Source: Candidatus Melainabacteria bacterium (GTDB lineage Bacteria > Cyanobacteriota > Vampirovibrionia > Obscuribacterales > Obscuribacteraceae). From it: a stretch of 64,000 bases of DNA. Positions 52,727 through 61,248 of this stretch are shown here, piece by piece. Positions within the stretch are counted from its first letter, which is position 1. Each line of letters opens with the position of its first letter. The stretch is from the NCBI GenBank assembly GCA_017307165.1, contig JAFKGK010000001.1, positions 653,602-717,601 of the forward strand, in the 5' to 3' direction. The translations under genes and the position numbers were made by a program. The notes below the pieces were generated by a model. That model did not search any database. It had not been told where the DNA came from and was given only the letters and a program-made list of their open reading frames with translations.

Positions 52727-54212
52727 CTTGTTTTACCTCTTTATCCGAGATCCTCTGCGCTGCAAATCTCTCAAATGCCGATATATCGGTGGGATAACCA
52801 CGGTCGAGACAGCCAGTGCAGAGCGAATCTTGCGCATCGGGTCCATTCTTTCTGCCTAGAGCATTTTTTAGCCCATCGAGGGTCTGAAAAATCACCCTGT
52901 CTGCTCCCAACTCTTTGGCTATTTCTTCTTCATTTCTGCCAGCAGCCAGTAACTCTTTCTGACTGGGAAAATCTATGCCGTAATAGCAGGGGTTTTTGAT
53001 GGGTGGGCAGCAGCTTAAGAGGATGACTTCTCTTGCGCCGGCCTGTTCGATCAATTTGACCAGCTGCTTAGCAGTATTGCCACGCACGATGCTGTCATCC
53101 ACAATCAGGCAGCGCTTGCCCTCAAATTCGTTTTGGATGGGAAAGAGTTTGCGCTTTAAAGCCTCTTCGCGACTTTCTTGCGTGTCCAAAATAAAGGTAC
53201 GGTTGACGTATCTGTTTTTGACAAGCAACTCTCTAAAAGGGAGATGCAATTGTTCGGCAAGAGCGATTGCCGAGACCCGGCTCGTCTCTGGCACGGGGAT
53301 GACGACATCGGCCTCGACTCCGAGCTCCTGCACGTGCTTGCCTAGTTCGATGCCGAGATTAAATCTGGCTTGATAGACCGAGATCGGGTCCATGGTCGAC
53401 TCGACGCGCGAAAAATAAACCCATTCGAACATGCAGGGCCGTTCGCGCTCTGCCGCTACGATCTGCCGCTCGACTGTCCCGTCTTCGTAGATGACTACGG
53501 CTTCGCCAGGATGTATGTCTTGGATCTCGCGAAAGCCCAGATAACTCAAGGCGACTGATTCTGAGGCCAGGGCACGCTCCAGGCGGCCATCTGTCGTGGT
53601 CTTTGTGCCGATCATCAGAGGCCGGATGCCATGCGGATCACGAAAGCCGATCACCGTGCCGTCTCCAAGCATGCCAGTGCAGGCGAAACCGCCCACGGCC
53701 TGTGCCATGACCATGCGGATGCTATCAAAAATGGCGCTCTTGTCTTGAGAGCGCCACCTATAATCTTTTGCCTTTTCTCCTGCACACTTATGCAAGGCTC
53801 TCTTGAGAAGCAATAAGAGGATGTAGGAATCGGACTCCACAAAACTCTCTGGGTCTATCAGTCCTTCTTCCTGGAGTTTTTCTTTAAGAGCCAGATAATT
53901 GACGATATTTCCATTATGCGCCAGTGAGATGCCGTCATCAGGGAGGATGAAAGGTTGTAAAAGGTCGGGATTGCCGCGTCCGACCGTGGCATAGCGAGTG
54001 TGCCCGATTGCCTGTTTTTGCTTGCAATCGGTTAGATTGTTTTCGAGATCCGTGCCATGGATGAGTCCCGCGGCTTTTTCGAGATGATAGCCCGATTGGT
54101 CCACTCCGAGGACGCCGGCACCGTCTTGACCGCGATGCTGGAGATTCATCAGACCGAGGAGGACCTCGATCGGTGCGTTTTTACTGCCTGAGATAGCAAC
54201 TACACCGCACAT
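52710..54212 (-). CDS. purF: Amidophosphoribosyltransferase (PurF), 4Fe-4S type
   Basis: First committed step: PRPP plus glutamine to phosphoribosylamine. 500 aa. Starts MCGVVAIS, so after Met removal the nucleophilic cysteine is terminal. The glutaminase domain has GHTRYATVGRGN, and the PRPP loop is CLIVDDSIVRGNTAKQLV. The iron-sulfur cysteines are present (CCPPIKNPCYYGID and LCTGCLDRG), which resembles the Bacillus class. It is the first gene of the pur operon, with the leader upstream. Confidence 0.98.
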   Translation of the reverse strand: MCGVVAISGSKNAPIEVLLGLMNLQHRGQDGAGVLGVDQSGYHLEKAAGLIHGTDLENNLTDCKQKQAIGHTRYATVGRGNPDLLQPFILPDDGISLAHNGNIVNYLALKEKLQEEGLIDPESFVESDSYILLLLLKRALHKCAGEKAKDYRWRSQDKSAIFDSIRMVMAQAVGGFACTGMLGDGTVIGFRDPHGIRPLMIGTKTTTDGRLERALASESVALSYLGFREIQDIHPGEAVVIYEDGTVERQIVAAERERPCMFEWVYFSRVESTMDPISVYQARFNLGIELGKHVQELGVEADVVIPVPETSRVSAIALAEQLHLPFRELLVKNRYVNRTFILDTQESREEALKRKLFPIQNEFEGKRCLIVDDSIVRGNTAKQLVKLIEQAGAREVILLSCCPPIKNPCYYGIDFPSQKELLAAGRNEEEIAKELGADRVIFQTLDGLKNALGRKNGPDAQDSLCTGCLDRGYPTDISAFERFAAQRISDKEVKQVEPKP

Positions 54213-54389
54213 TGATAACCGATCTCCGCAAATGGGCGCGACTGGGCGCGGGGCACACTATGCCCCTGGCGATGGATCTCATTGCTAGAGATCATCGAGG
54301 CCAAAAGCATAAGGGATTGACAGGGAGATTTCCAGTCTTGTCTAAGAGCTTTTTCTCATTTTGTCATAAACTCGAGCCGACCCAAGACC
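54213..54389 (-). promoter_or_regulatory. Leader and promoter region of the purine operon
   Basis: Reading on the minus strand, about 177 bp separates the upstream terminator from the purF ATG. It holds two hairpins: a stem of about 10 bp with one bulged base at 54270-54297 (CGATGATCTC ... GAGAT-C-CATCG), and a 6-bp GGGGCA/TGCCCC stem at 54250-54266. I see no recognised riboswitch consensus and only weak promoter boxes. The hairpins could mediate attenuation or protect the RNA. Confidence 0.4.
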
Positions 54390-54428
54390 AAAAAGGAGCC
54401 GGCGCTGCCATTAGCGCCGGCCCTTTTT
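54390..54428. terminator. Strong bidirectional terminator upstream of purF
   Basis: Stem AAAAAGG-a-GCCGGCGCT / AGCGCCGGC-CCTTTTT with a 6-nt loop. A-run and T-run flanks make it usable from either side. It separates the small zinc-ribbon gene from the purine operon. Confidence 0.8.
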
Positions 54429-54508
54429 GAGAAGATGAAATAAGCGACTTGACGAGGTCATCGATTTATTTTAGATCCGACCTTGCCGCAATCACGCCGA
54501 GGGAGACA

Positions 54509-54709
54509 TTATCCCCCATGCCAATCGGCGTCTGTATACATCATCTCCTCCTGGGGGTCATCTTCCTTATGGATGATGACCAGTGCCTTGGTGTTTTTGC
54601 AGAGGCTGCATTGAGCCCGCTCTCCGTAATGAATAATAGTGTCGCCACCACATTCGATGCAGTGGTAGACGCCAGTGTCACGGGGCTGGTTTTTGATCTT
54701 TGCTTTCAT
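54509..54709 (-). CDS. Small zinc-ribbon protein, 66 aa
   Basis: Two CxxC pairs (CIECGGD near residue 17 and CSLCKN near residue 34) spaced as in a rubredoxin-like or zinc-ribbon domain, then an acidic tail (KEDDPQEEMMYTDAD). GAGGA lies seven bases before the ATG. Could be a small metal-binding adaptor. It is the last reading unit downstream of Pnkp, 85 bp away. Confidence 0.7.
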   Translation of the reverse strand: MKAKIKNQPRDTGVYHCIECGGDTIIHYGERAQCSLCKNTKALVIIHKEDDPQEEMMYTDADWHGG

Positions 54710-54794
54710 CGGCGATTCCTCGTTTTATTAAGAGATGCACCGACAGCCCGTTTGGTTCCCATTGAAAACTCATAAGAGCAAAAAAAAAATCAGT

Positions 54795-57482
54795 CTAGAG
54801 CCGCGGATCTACAGGCTCGCTCTCGAGTGCAAGGATGCCAAAAACACACTGGTGCACGCGATAGAGAGGCTGACCTTCGACAAAGCGGCATAAGGCCTCG
54901 TGTCCAAGGGCAAATTCGCGGAGGGCTAGATTGCGCTTGGTATTGAGGCGGCGCATCTTGAGCTTGTCCAGATTGTGAGGCATCAGGTATTCGGGGCCAT
55001 AGATGATCCTGAGATATTCGCGCGCACGGACTTTGAGGGCCGGCTGCACAGGCTGTTCGTCGCCTTCCACCGGTTCTACAAATGACATTGGTTTGACCAC
55101 CATGCCCTCGTGCCCTTGTGCGCAGAGATCCATCCAGTAGGCAATGCCGCGCGCTGCATCGCCGTCTATCTCTAGATCGAGCATAAGATGATCGGTCTCA
55201 ATAAGCAGATCTGGACCATCTAAATGTGAGCGCTGCGCGGACACCAATTTGCTTGCCATAGACAGGTGCCAGTCATGTCCTTTGTCAAAATGCACAGCGC
55301 CTTGCGAGGCCAAAAAATGAAACGGCGCCAGTTTGAGTCCGCTCATGCCGGAGCTGGCCCATAAATATGGTTTGTAGGCCGCGGCCATCTTGATCGAGGC
55401 ATCGTAGCGCTGGGCAAAACGCTCGCGAATCTTTGCCAACTCGATCCGCGATGCATCATCAAGCATGCGTGTGCCGGCATCCTGCAACTTTTGCAGGGCA
55501 CCGCCGGTGCCAGCAGTAGCTGCTACGGCAACGCCTTCAAATTGGTTTGCGATGAGCTCTTTGGCCTTGGCCGACCAAGGCAGCAACTCGCAGTCGAGGA
55601 CAAGCCAATCGGTCGAGAGCTCGTCAAACAAGCCGCTTGCACCGAGCATCTGACTGATGTGATTGACAAAGGTAAATTGCAGAGCATCATCATTAAAAAA
55701 CTGTCTGCCTGTCCTTGTAAATATCGAGCCAAGACCCATTTGGGGAGTGGTGCCAAAATGCTTGGTGGCAGAAGCCACATCTCTAGCCACGACCACTATG
55801 GCCCGTGAGCCCATGTGTTTTTTTTCGCAGATGATGCGCGAGATGCCATTTTTGAGGAAATATTCGAAGGCCTGCGATGGATGCTCGAGATAGTCAGGCA
55901 GGTTGGATGTCTCGCAAGGGGACATGGTCGGCGGCAAATAGACAAGCCAGCGTGGATCAACTGCAAACCTGCTCATGATCTCCAGAGCTGCGGTGGCGTG
56001 TGCCTCTCTGATCGTGATTTTTTTGCCGCCATAGAGTCGAGCTTCGATCACTCTTTTGCCAGCGACATCCTGTATGTCCAGAGAGGCATCTCGGTCGTCT
56101 TTGATGACTGGTTCTTGACCTTGTTTTTGCGGAGGTGCGAGAGGCTTGACCGGCTCGTAATATGTCTTGCGAGCAGGTATGGATAAAGTCTCCTTTTCGG
56201 GATATCGGAGCGCTGTCAGGCTGCCGCCAAACACGCAGCCGGTATCAATGCATAGAGTATTGTTGATCCACTCGATCTTGTGCGTCGGCACGTGACCATA
56301 GACCACCATAGCCTTGCCTCGATAATCTTGAGCCCAGTTGTAACGCACCGGTAATCCATACTCGTCGGTTTCGCCGGTGGTCTCTCCATATAAACCAAAT
56401 TGCCTGACGCGGCTCGAGGCGCGGCCTTGATACTCGGCTTTCATGCCTGCATGAGCCACCACCAGGCGACCATCATCCAGCACGAGGTGTCCTGTAAGGC
56501 CATCGAGAAACTTTTTGATCTGGGCAACAAACTCTGGTGTTTCTGCCTCCAATTGCTCCATGGTCTCGGGCAGGCCGTGAGTCATGCGGACATCTCGACC
56601 GTTGAGCTTTTTGACGAGCTTGACGTCGTGGTTGCCCGGGACGCAAAAGGCCAGGCCTGCCTCCACCATAGCCTTGACTAGCGCTACCACATGCGGGCTC
56701 TTGGGGCCGCGATCGACTAGGTCTCCCAAAAAGATGACGCGTCGTCCTTGTGGATGCGGGCTGCATTTAAAAGATAGCTGGTGAGCCGGTAGCCGGGCTG
56801 GATCGGCACTGCTGACGGTGCTGACCTCGACGCCATAACCTAGTTGATTCAGCAGATCTATGGCTTCGTCAAAGCAGCCATGAATGTCGCCGATCAGATC
56901 GAAGGGGCCAGTCTCATGCCGCTTATCGTTAAACAAAGGGGTGCGCTGGATGATTGCATCGTCTATTTCTGTTTCTTTCAAAAAATTGACTTGCTTGATC
57001 CTCTCTTTGTCAAACATCCGGCCCCGGATACTGGACATGAGTTGTCTTCGTTGCGTCCTGATCACATGCGGACCAAAATCGCGATCAGGTCGCAATAGAT
57101 TGCGTGCCTGACAGGTGGCTTCGGATACATCGAGCACTATGGCACACGTGAGGACATCGTAACTTGTGGCCAAGTCGACTAGTTTTTTGCGTGCTTCTGA
57201 CTGGACATTGGTGGCGTCCACGACGGTCAAAAGGCCACGTGCAAGTCTCCAGGAGACGATCTGCTCCAAGAGGCCAAAGGCTGCGGCATTGCAGTCTAGA
57301 CTGTTTTCGTCGTTGGAGACCATGCCACGGCAGCGATCAGAAGAAACCGTCTCCCATTGATTGAAATGACGCGCGGCAAAGGTCGACTTGCCCGAGCCTG
57401 AGATACCCACCAGAAGCACCAGACTTAGAGCAGGTATCTTGATGGTTTTTTGAGTTTTATAATCCAAATATTTTTCTTGCAT
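54795..57482 (-). CDS. pnkp: Polynucleotide kinase-phosphatase-ligase (Pnkp), RNA repair
   Basis: 895 aa from ATG 57482 (the longer frame overlaps Hen1). Three domains in order. An N-terminal polynucleotide 5'-kinase with Walker A LLVGISGSGKST (about residue 26). A metallophosphoesterase with GDIHGCFDEA, FLGDLVDRGPKS and VPGNHDVKLVKK. An RNA ligase with the lysine-acceptor motif EKKHMGSRAIV near residue 545. The length matches the Clostridium/Anabaena family. Pnkp mends broken RNA ends (5' phosphorylation, 2',3'-phosphate removal, sealing) together with Hen1. The ligase is not fully active alone in characterised homologues. The gene starts 10 bp after the hen1 stop. Confidence 0.94.
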   Translation of the reverse strand: MQEKYLDYKTQKTIKIPALSLVLLVGISGSGKSTFAARHFNQWETVSSDRCRGMVSNDENSLDCNAAAFGLLEQIVSWRLARGLLTVVDATNVQSEARKKLVDLATSYDVLTCAIVLDVSEATCQARNLLRPDRDFGPHVIRTQRRQLMSSIRGRMFDKERIKQVNFLKETEIDDAIIQRTPLFNDKRHETGPFDLIGDIHGCFDEAIDLLNQLGYGVEVSTVSSADPARLPAHQLSFKCSPHPQGRRVIFLGDLVDRGPKSPHVVALVKAMVEAGLAFCVPGNHDVKLVKKLNGRDVRMTHGLPETMEQLEAETPEFVAQIKKFLDGLTGHLVLDDGRLVVAHAGMKAEYQGRASSRVRQFGLYGETTGETDEYGLPVRYNWAQDYRGKAMVVYGHVPTHKIEWINNTLCIDTGCVFGGSLTALRYPEKETLSIPARKTYYEPVKPLAPPQKQGQEPVIKDDRDASLDIQDVAGKRVIEARLYGGKKITIREAHATAALEIMSRFAVDPRWLVYLPPTMSPCETSNLPDYLEHPSQAFEYFLKNGISRIICEKKHMGSRAIVVVARDVASATKHFGTTPQMGLGSIFTRTGRQFFNDDALQFTFVNHISQMLGASGLFDELSTDWLVLDCELLPWSAKAKELIANQFEGVAVAATAGTGGALQKLQDAGTRMLDDASRIELAKIRERFAQRYDASIKMAAAYKPYLWASSGMSGLKLAPFHFLASQGAVHFDKGHDWHLSMASKLVSAQRSHLDGPDLLIETDHLMLDLEIDGDAARGIAYWMDLCAQGHEGMVVKPMSFVEPVEGDEQPVQPALKVRAREYLRIIYGPEYLMPHNLDKLKMRRLNTKRNLALREFALGHEALCRFVEGQPLYRVHQCVFGILALESEPVDPRL

Positions 57483-57492
57483 CAGTACATCT

Positions 57493-58911
57493 TTAAACTT
57501 TTTGAGAAACAAAAACAGCCATCTGGGTGGGCGCACCGTAAGTGGTATCGACATCCCCTACGGGTTCGATGCTGCAGCTATAGCCATAGATCTTGCAGAT
57601 CTTGTCGGTCCAGGCAGTAAACTCTTTGCGGGTCCACTCAAATCTATGATCTGCATGTCGCATCTGGTTTGGGTTTAGACCAGCAAAGAGCACGTTGTAT
57701 TCGCGGTTGGGAGTGGTGACGATCACTGTTTTGGGTCTTGCCGCGCCAAATAAATTGGAAGCAAAGGCATCTAAACGAGACTCGTCGATGTGCTCGATAA
57801 CTTCTATACAGGTAGCTATGTCAAAACCTGAGATGCGACGGTCGCGATAAGTCAGTGAGCCATGCATAAGGTCCAGCTGCCAATCTTGATTGGGATGTTT
57901 GCGAGTCAAAGTCCTGTTGGCACGCTCTAGTATGGATACTGTGGCATCCAGTCCTGCCAGTCGATCCAGCGAGTGTCTGTATCTTTCGACGATCAGATTG
58001 AGCAGTTTGCCCTCGCCGCAGCCCAGGTCGATAAGCTTAAACCTCGCGCCATTTGTTATTGCTTGTATTTGGTCGAGCACGGCATCGAGTCTCTTTTGAT
58101 TGAGGCTGAGCGGCTTTTCGAGGATGTCCTCTTTGCTGGCCTTTTTGCTTTGCTCCTCAAATTTTTGTGGGTCTATATCTGCATGTGCTAAAAGAGCCTG
58201 GGCCTCTTGAGTCAGGTGCGATTTGTGCGCGAGATAGCGTCTTATGATCAAATCTTTGAGCGGATGCTCCGCCAGCCAGTCGCTGGCGCGCGACATCAAG
58301 AGCTCCACCTCGTCTTTGCCTACATAATAGTGCTTTTGGTTGTCCAATACGGGGATCAAGACATAAAGGTGCTTTAGCATGCGCGATACTGTGGTGGTGG
58401 CGCTTATGGTGAGGCTGTAATAAGTGCTGCGCCAGTCCAGTATCTCGCTATTGCCGAGACCCGGCTCGATATCATCGAGATAGAGCGGATTTGCCTCGAC
58501 AGTGTAGCCCAGTGGTTGGAATAGCTCTTTTAGCAAGGCCGGATTGCCCGCTAGATGTATACAGGGCAGATGAGCCTGGAGTGCGATCTCCTTATCTCCG
58601 AGTTCCGGTCTGTCCTTGCACACGCCTTTCATGGCGGATTTGAGTGTGCGGCCTATAGCCACGCTCATCAAGGACGAGGCTACGTAGGGCCTGTCGTTGA
58701 CAAAGTTTTGCAGTGCAAGGTTTTTGTTGAGAGCCATCGGGTCGGTGTCGAGCAAGAGACAAAAGGTAGTACGCTCTTGAGAGACTTGTGCATAAAAACA
58801 ATGCGCAGTGCAATAGTTGAGCTCAAAGCTCTGAAATTTGGCAGGATGCTTATATAGGAGGTAGCCCAGCTCATCAGCCGGGTTATCCATGGTTGAAATA
58901 TTGAGAATCAA
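57493..58911 (-). CDS. hen1: 3'-terminal RNA ribose 2'-O-methyltransferase Hen1
   Basis: 472 aa starting at TTG 58911; the start is set by homology, as bacterial Hen1 proteins begin with a short strand followed by DLGYLLHKHP-like sequence, here DELGYLLYKHPAKFQSF. The N-terminal half (to about residue 265) activates the Pnkp ligase in characterised homologues; the C-terminal half is the methyltransferase with LIDLGCGEGKLLNLI (AdoMet site) and CIEVIEHIDESR (metal EVIEH). It methylates the repaired junction so it resists re-cleavage. It follows the aldo/keto reductase by 4 bp and precedes Pnkp by 10 bp. Confidence 0.94.
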   Translation of the reverse strand: MILNISTMDNPADELGYLLYKHPAKFQSFELNYCTAHCFYAQVSQERTTFCLLLDTDPMALNKNLALQNFVNDRPYVASSLMSVAIGRTLKSAMKGVCKDRPELGDKEIALQAHLPCIHLAGNPALLKELFQPLGYTVEANPLYLDDIEPGLGNSEILDWRSTYYSLTISATTTVSRMLKHLYVLIPVLDNQKHYYVGKDEVELLMSRASDWLAEHPLKDLIIRRYLAHKSHLTQEAQALLAHADIDPQKFEEQSKKASKEDILEKPLSLNQKRLDAVLDQIQAITNGARFKLIDLGCGEGKLLNLIVERYRHSLDRLAGLDATVSILERANRTLTRKHPNQDWQLDLMHGSLTYRDRRISGFDIATCIEVIEHIDESRLDAFASNLFGAARPKTVIVTTPNREYNVLFAGLNPNQMRHADHRFEWTRKEFTAWTDKICKIYGYSCSIEPVGDVDTTYGAPTQMAVFVSQKV

Positions 58912-58915
58912 TGTA

Positions 58916-59944
58916 TCAGGCCGTGATTAGTTGTAGTGATTGGAGATGGCGGTCGATCTGTGCTATCTCATCGTTAGATAAAATCAGATCCTGGGCCTTG
59001 AGATTTTGCTCGGTCTGGGCAGCGTCTCGAGCGCCCACGAGGGCCGCCGTGATGCCGGGGCGAGCAATGGTCCAGGCGATGACCAACTGTCCGAGAGTGG
59101 CTCCATGTTCATCAGCTATAGGCTTGATCTTTTGCAAGAAATCATTGATGCGACTGATGTTTTGAGGTTGAAACTCTTTTTGGTTGGCGCGATGATCACC
59201 ATCGGCAAAGACATGGTCTGGTTTGAACTTGCCGGTCAAAAGGCCCCTTTGCAGAGGACTGTAGACGATGGTGGCAATATCGTGCTCGCGACAATATGGC
59301 AGTACGTCTTGCTCGATCTTGCGATAGACCATGCTGTATGGAGGCTGATTGCTGGCTATGGGACAGATCTGCTCGCAATCTGCAATATCCTCGGCGGTAA
59401 AATTGCTCACACCAGCGGCGCGGATCTTGCCTTGTTGTATTAGTTGCAACATGGCTTCCATTGTTTCGGATACTGGAGTGGTGTGATCGCGCCAGTGACA
59501 TTGATATAGGTCGATGTAGTCGGTTTTGAGTCTACGGAGGGAGTTTTCGCACTCTAATATAATGGACTTTTTGCGAGCATTGCGAAATATGTTTTTGGTG
59601 TGGCCTTCTTCGGTCCAATCAAAAAAGTGCTCGCCCTCGGTGCTATCCCAGCGCAAACCGTACTTGGTCAGGATCTGCACCTTGTCGCGGCCACCCTTGA
59701 TCTTGGCTATGGCCCGACCGACGATCTCTTCGCTGCGTCCATAACCATAGACAGCCGCCGTATCGATAGATGTGGCTCCGCCGTCCACGGCAGCGTGGAT
59801 GGCATTGATCGCGTCTTTTTCGCCGTCACGGCCTAGCCCGCCCCACATCCAACCACCAATGGCCCATGCGCCAAATATGATGGTGGAAACATTGAGGTCG
59901 CTCTTGCCGAGCTTGCGAAATTTGCGCTGATCTAGATTTTGCAT
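58916..59944 (-). CDS. Aldo/keto reductase
   Basis: 342 aa, NADPH-dependent oxidoreductase with a TIM barrel. Catalytic tetrad readable: Asp in SIDTAAVYGYG, Tyr in the same segment, Lys in TKYGLRW, and His in LYQCHWRD. The C-terminal RPGITAALVGARDAAQTEQN and QNLKAQDLIL match the AKR family. The ATG at 59944 is chosen over TTG 59950. It lies 12 bp after the DUF1501 gene and 4 bp before hen1, so the same transcript. Substrate unknown. Confidence 0.9.
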   Translation of the reverse strand: MQNLDQRKFRKLGKSDLNVSTIIFGAWAIGGWMWGGLGRDGEKDAINAIHAAVDGGATSIDTAAVYGYGRSEEIVGRAIAKIKGGRDKVQILTKYGLRWDSTEGEHFFDWTEEGHTKNIFRNARKKSIILECENSLRRLKTDYIDLYQCHWRDHTTPVSETMEAMLQLIQQGKIRAAGVSNFTAEDIADCEQICPIASNQPPYSMVYRKIEQDVLPYCREHDIATIVYSPLQRGLLTGKFKPDHVFADGDHRANQKEFQPQNISRINDFLQKIKPIADEHGATLGQLVIAWTIARPGITAALVGARDAAQTEQNLKAQDLILSNDEIAQIDRHLQSLQLITA

Positions 59945-59956
59945 GCGCAAATATTA

Positions 59957-61240
59957 TCACACCACTATATCTGCCAGCGATCTGTCAGTTCTTGCAAAGT
60001 TTGGGAAAACAGTGTTTAACTGCGATTGAGATAAGCGCATCTGCTCGCCTATGATCTGCGCTACAACCGTGCGATAGTCGGTGGAGACTGGCATGTCGCG
60101 GTTTTCGTTGAGACGCCCGGCGGACAATCCGTCCCATTTGCCCCATAGTCGGCCACCATTTATATTGCCGCCCAGGACCCACATTACATTGCCATGGCCG
60201 TGATCGGTACCTCCATTGCCATTTTCGCGGGCAGTACGGCCAAACTCGGACATCACGACTATTGTAGTCCTGGCAAACGCGGGTCCCAGAGCCTGAACGA
60301 GATCTGCCAGGCCCTGACCTACGGTGGTGAGCTGATTGGCCAACTGGCCTTTGCCTGCGCCCTGATTGACGTGCGTATCGAAACCACCGAGCGCCACAAA
60401 ACCTACTTGCACCTTGGGCTCTTGTCTGATGAGACTGCCCAATTGCCTGCCAAAGCTCGAAAACTTGTTTGCTGGCAAGGCTCCTTGATTGGCCATCATC
60501 TGCTCGTTGGATAGCTTTTCGTTTATTGTATTGCGGGCTGCTATGCCCTCGCTGTAGGCCGCTCCGAGCGAGTCGGCCCGACCAACGTACATTTGTTGAA
60601 ATCTCTGCTCCACGACCTCATTGTCCAGGGCCGCGCGTCTGCGTTTATTGGAAGGCGCATATGTGGCCGATGTGGACTTGCCCTGCAAAATGCGTGGCGT
60701 GGTCGAGCCTACATTGAGCGCCCTGACCGGCGACTTGTTGTCTGGCAATTGTGAGAGCAAGCGGTTGAGCCAGCCTGAGGTAATGATATGCTGTCCCGGA
60801 GCCCCTATCTCCATATAATCTTGCGCCTCAAAGTGCGATCTAGTAGGATCCGGCGAACCGCTATTGAGAACAAAGGTCAGCTTTTTTTGTTGCCAGAGAG
60901 GATATATGGGCCCTAGCGCAGGATGCAAGCCAAAACCATTGGACAAAGGCAGACATGCAGCGTTGTCCTGACCTGGTGCTGCAACTGCGATGCGAGGCCT
61001 CATCGCATAGTAGTTGGGATCAGCATAAGGCACTACGACATTGAGTCCGTCCACTGCTCCTCGCAAAAAGATCACTACGAGCTTGCTGTCGGTTGCTGCC
61101 GTTTTGCTGTTGCCTATCTGAGCCCAGGCCTCAATTGGAGTGGCCAGGCCAGAGCATAATAATGTCCCGGTTGCCAGGCCGGTCTTGGCGAGAAAATCGC
61201 GGCGCGTCATTGGATCGTCTATGTTATTGATGTTACTCAT
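59957..61240 (-). CDS. DUF1501 family Tat-exported protein
   Basis: 427 aa from ATG 61240 with GAGGTG three to eight bases upstream. Twin-arginine signal (DDPMTRRDFLAKTGLATG, cleavage near AWAQ). Alkaline-phosphatase-like fold features: LVVIFLRGAVDGLNVVVPY near the N-terminus, DPTRSHFEAQDYME, and VVMSEFGRTARENGNGGTDH with HGHG. DUF1501 proteins pair with DUF1800 partners; function unknown, likely a periplasmic hydrolase-like complex. Starts 8 bp after the DUF1800 gene ends. Confidence 0.9.
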   Translation of the reverse strand: MSNINNIDDPMTRRDFLAKTGLATGTLLCSGLATPIEAWAQIGNSKTAATDSKLVVIFLRGAVDGLNVVVPYADPNYYAMRPRIAVAAPGQDNAACLPLSNGFGLHPALGPIYPLWQQKKLTFVLNSGSPDPTRSHFEAQDYMEIGAPGQHIITSGWLNRLLSQLPDNKSPVRALNVGSTTPRILQGKSTSATYAPSNKRRRAALDNEVVEQRFQQMYVGRADSLGAAYSEGIAARNTINEKLSNEQMMANQGALPANKFSSFGRQLGSLIRQEPKVQVGFVALGGFDTHVNQGAGKGQLANQLTTVGQGLADLVQALGPAFARTTIVVMSEFGRTARENGNGGTDHGHGNVMWVLGGNINGGRLWGKWDGLSAGRLNENRDMPVSTDYRTVVAQIIGEQMRLSQSQLNTVFPNFARTDRSLADIVV

Positions 61241-61248
61241 GCTGCACC

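Noticed and set aside
54213..54389. Known riboswitch in the pur leader (purine, ZTP or PRPP type)
   Set aside because: I could not find the consensus cores of these classes by eye; only hairpins are supported.
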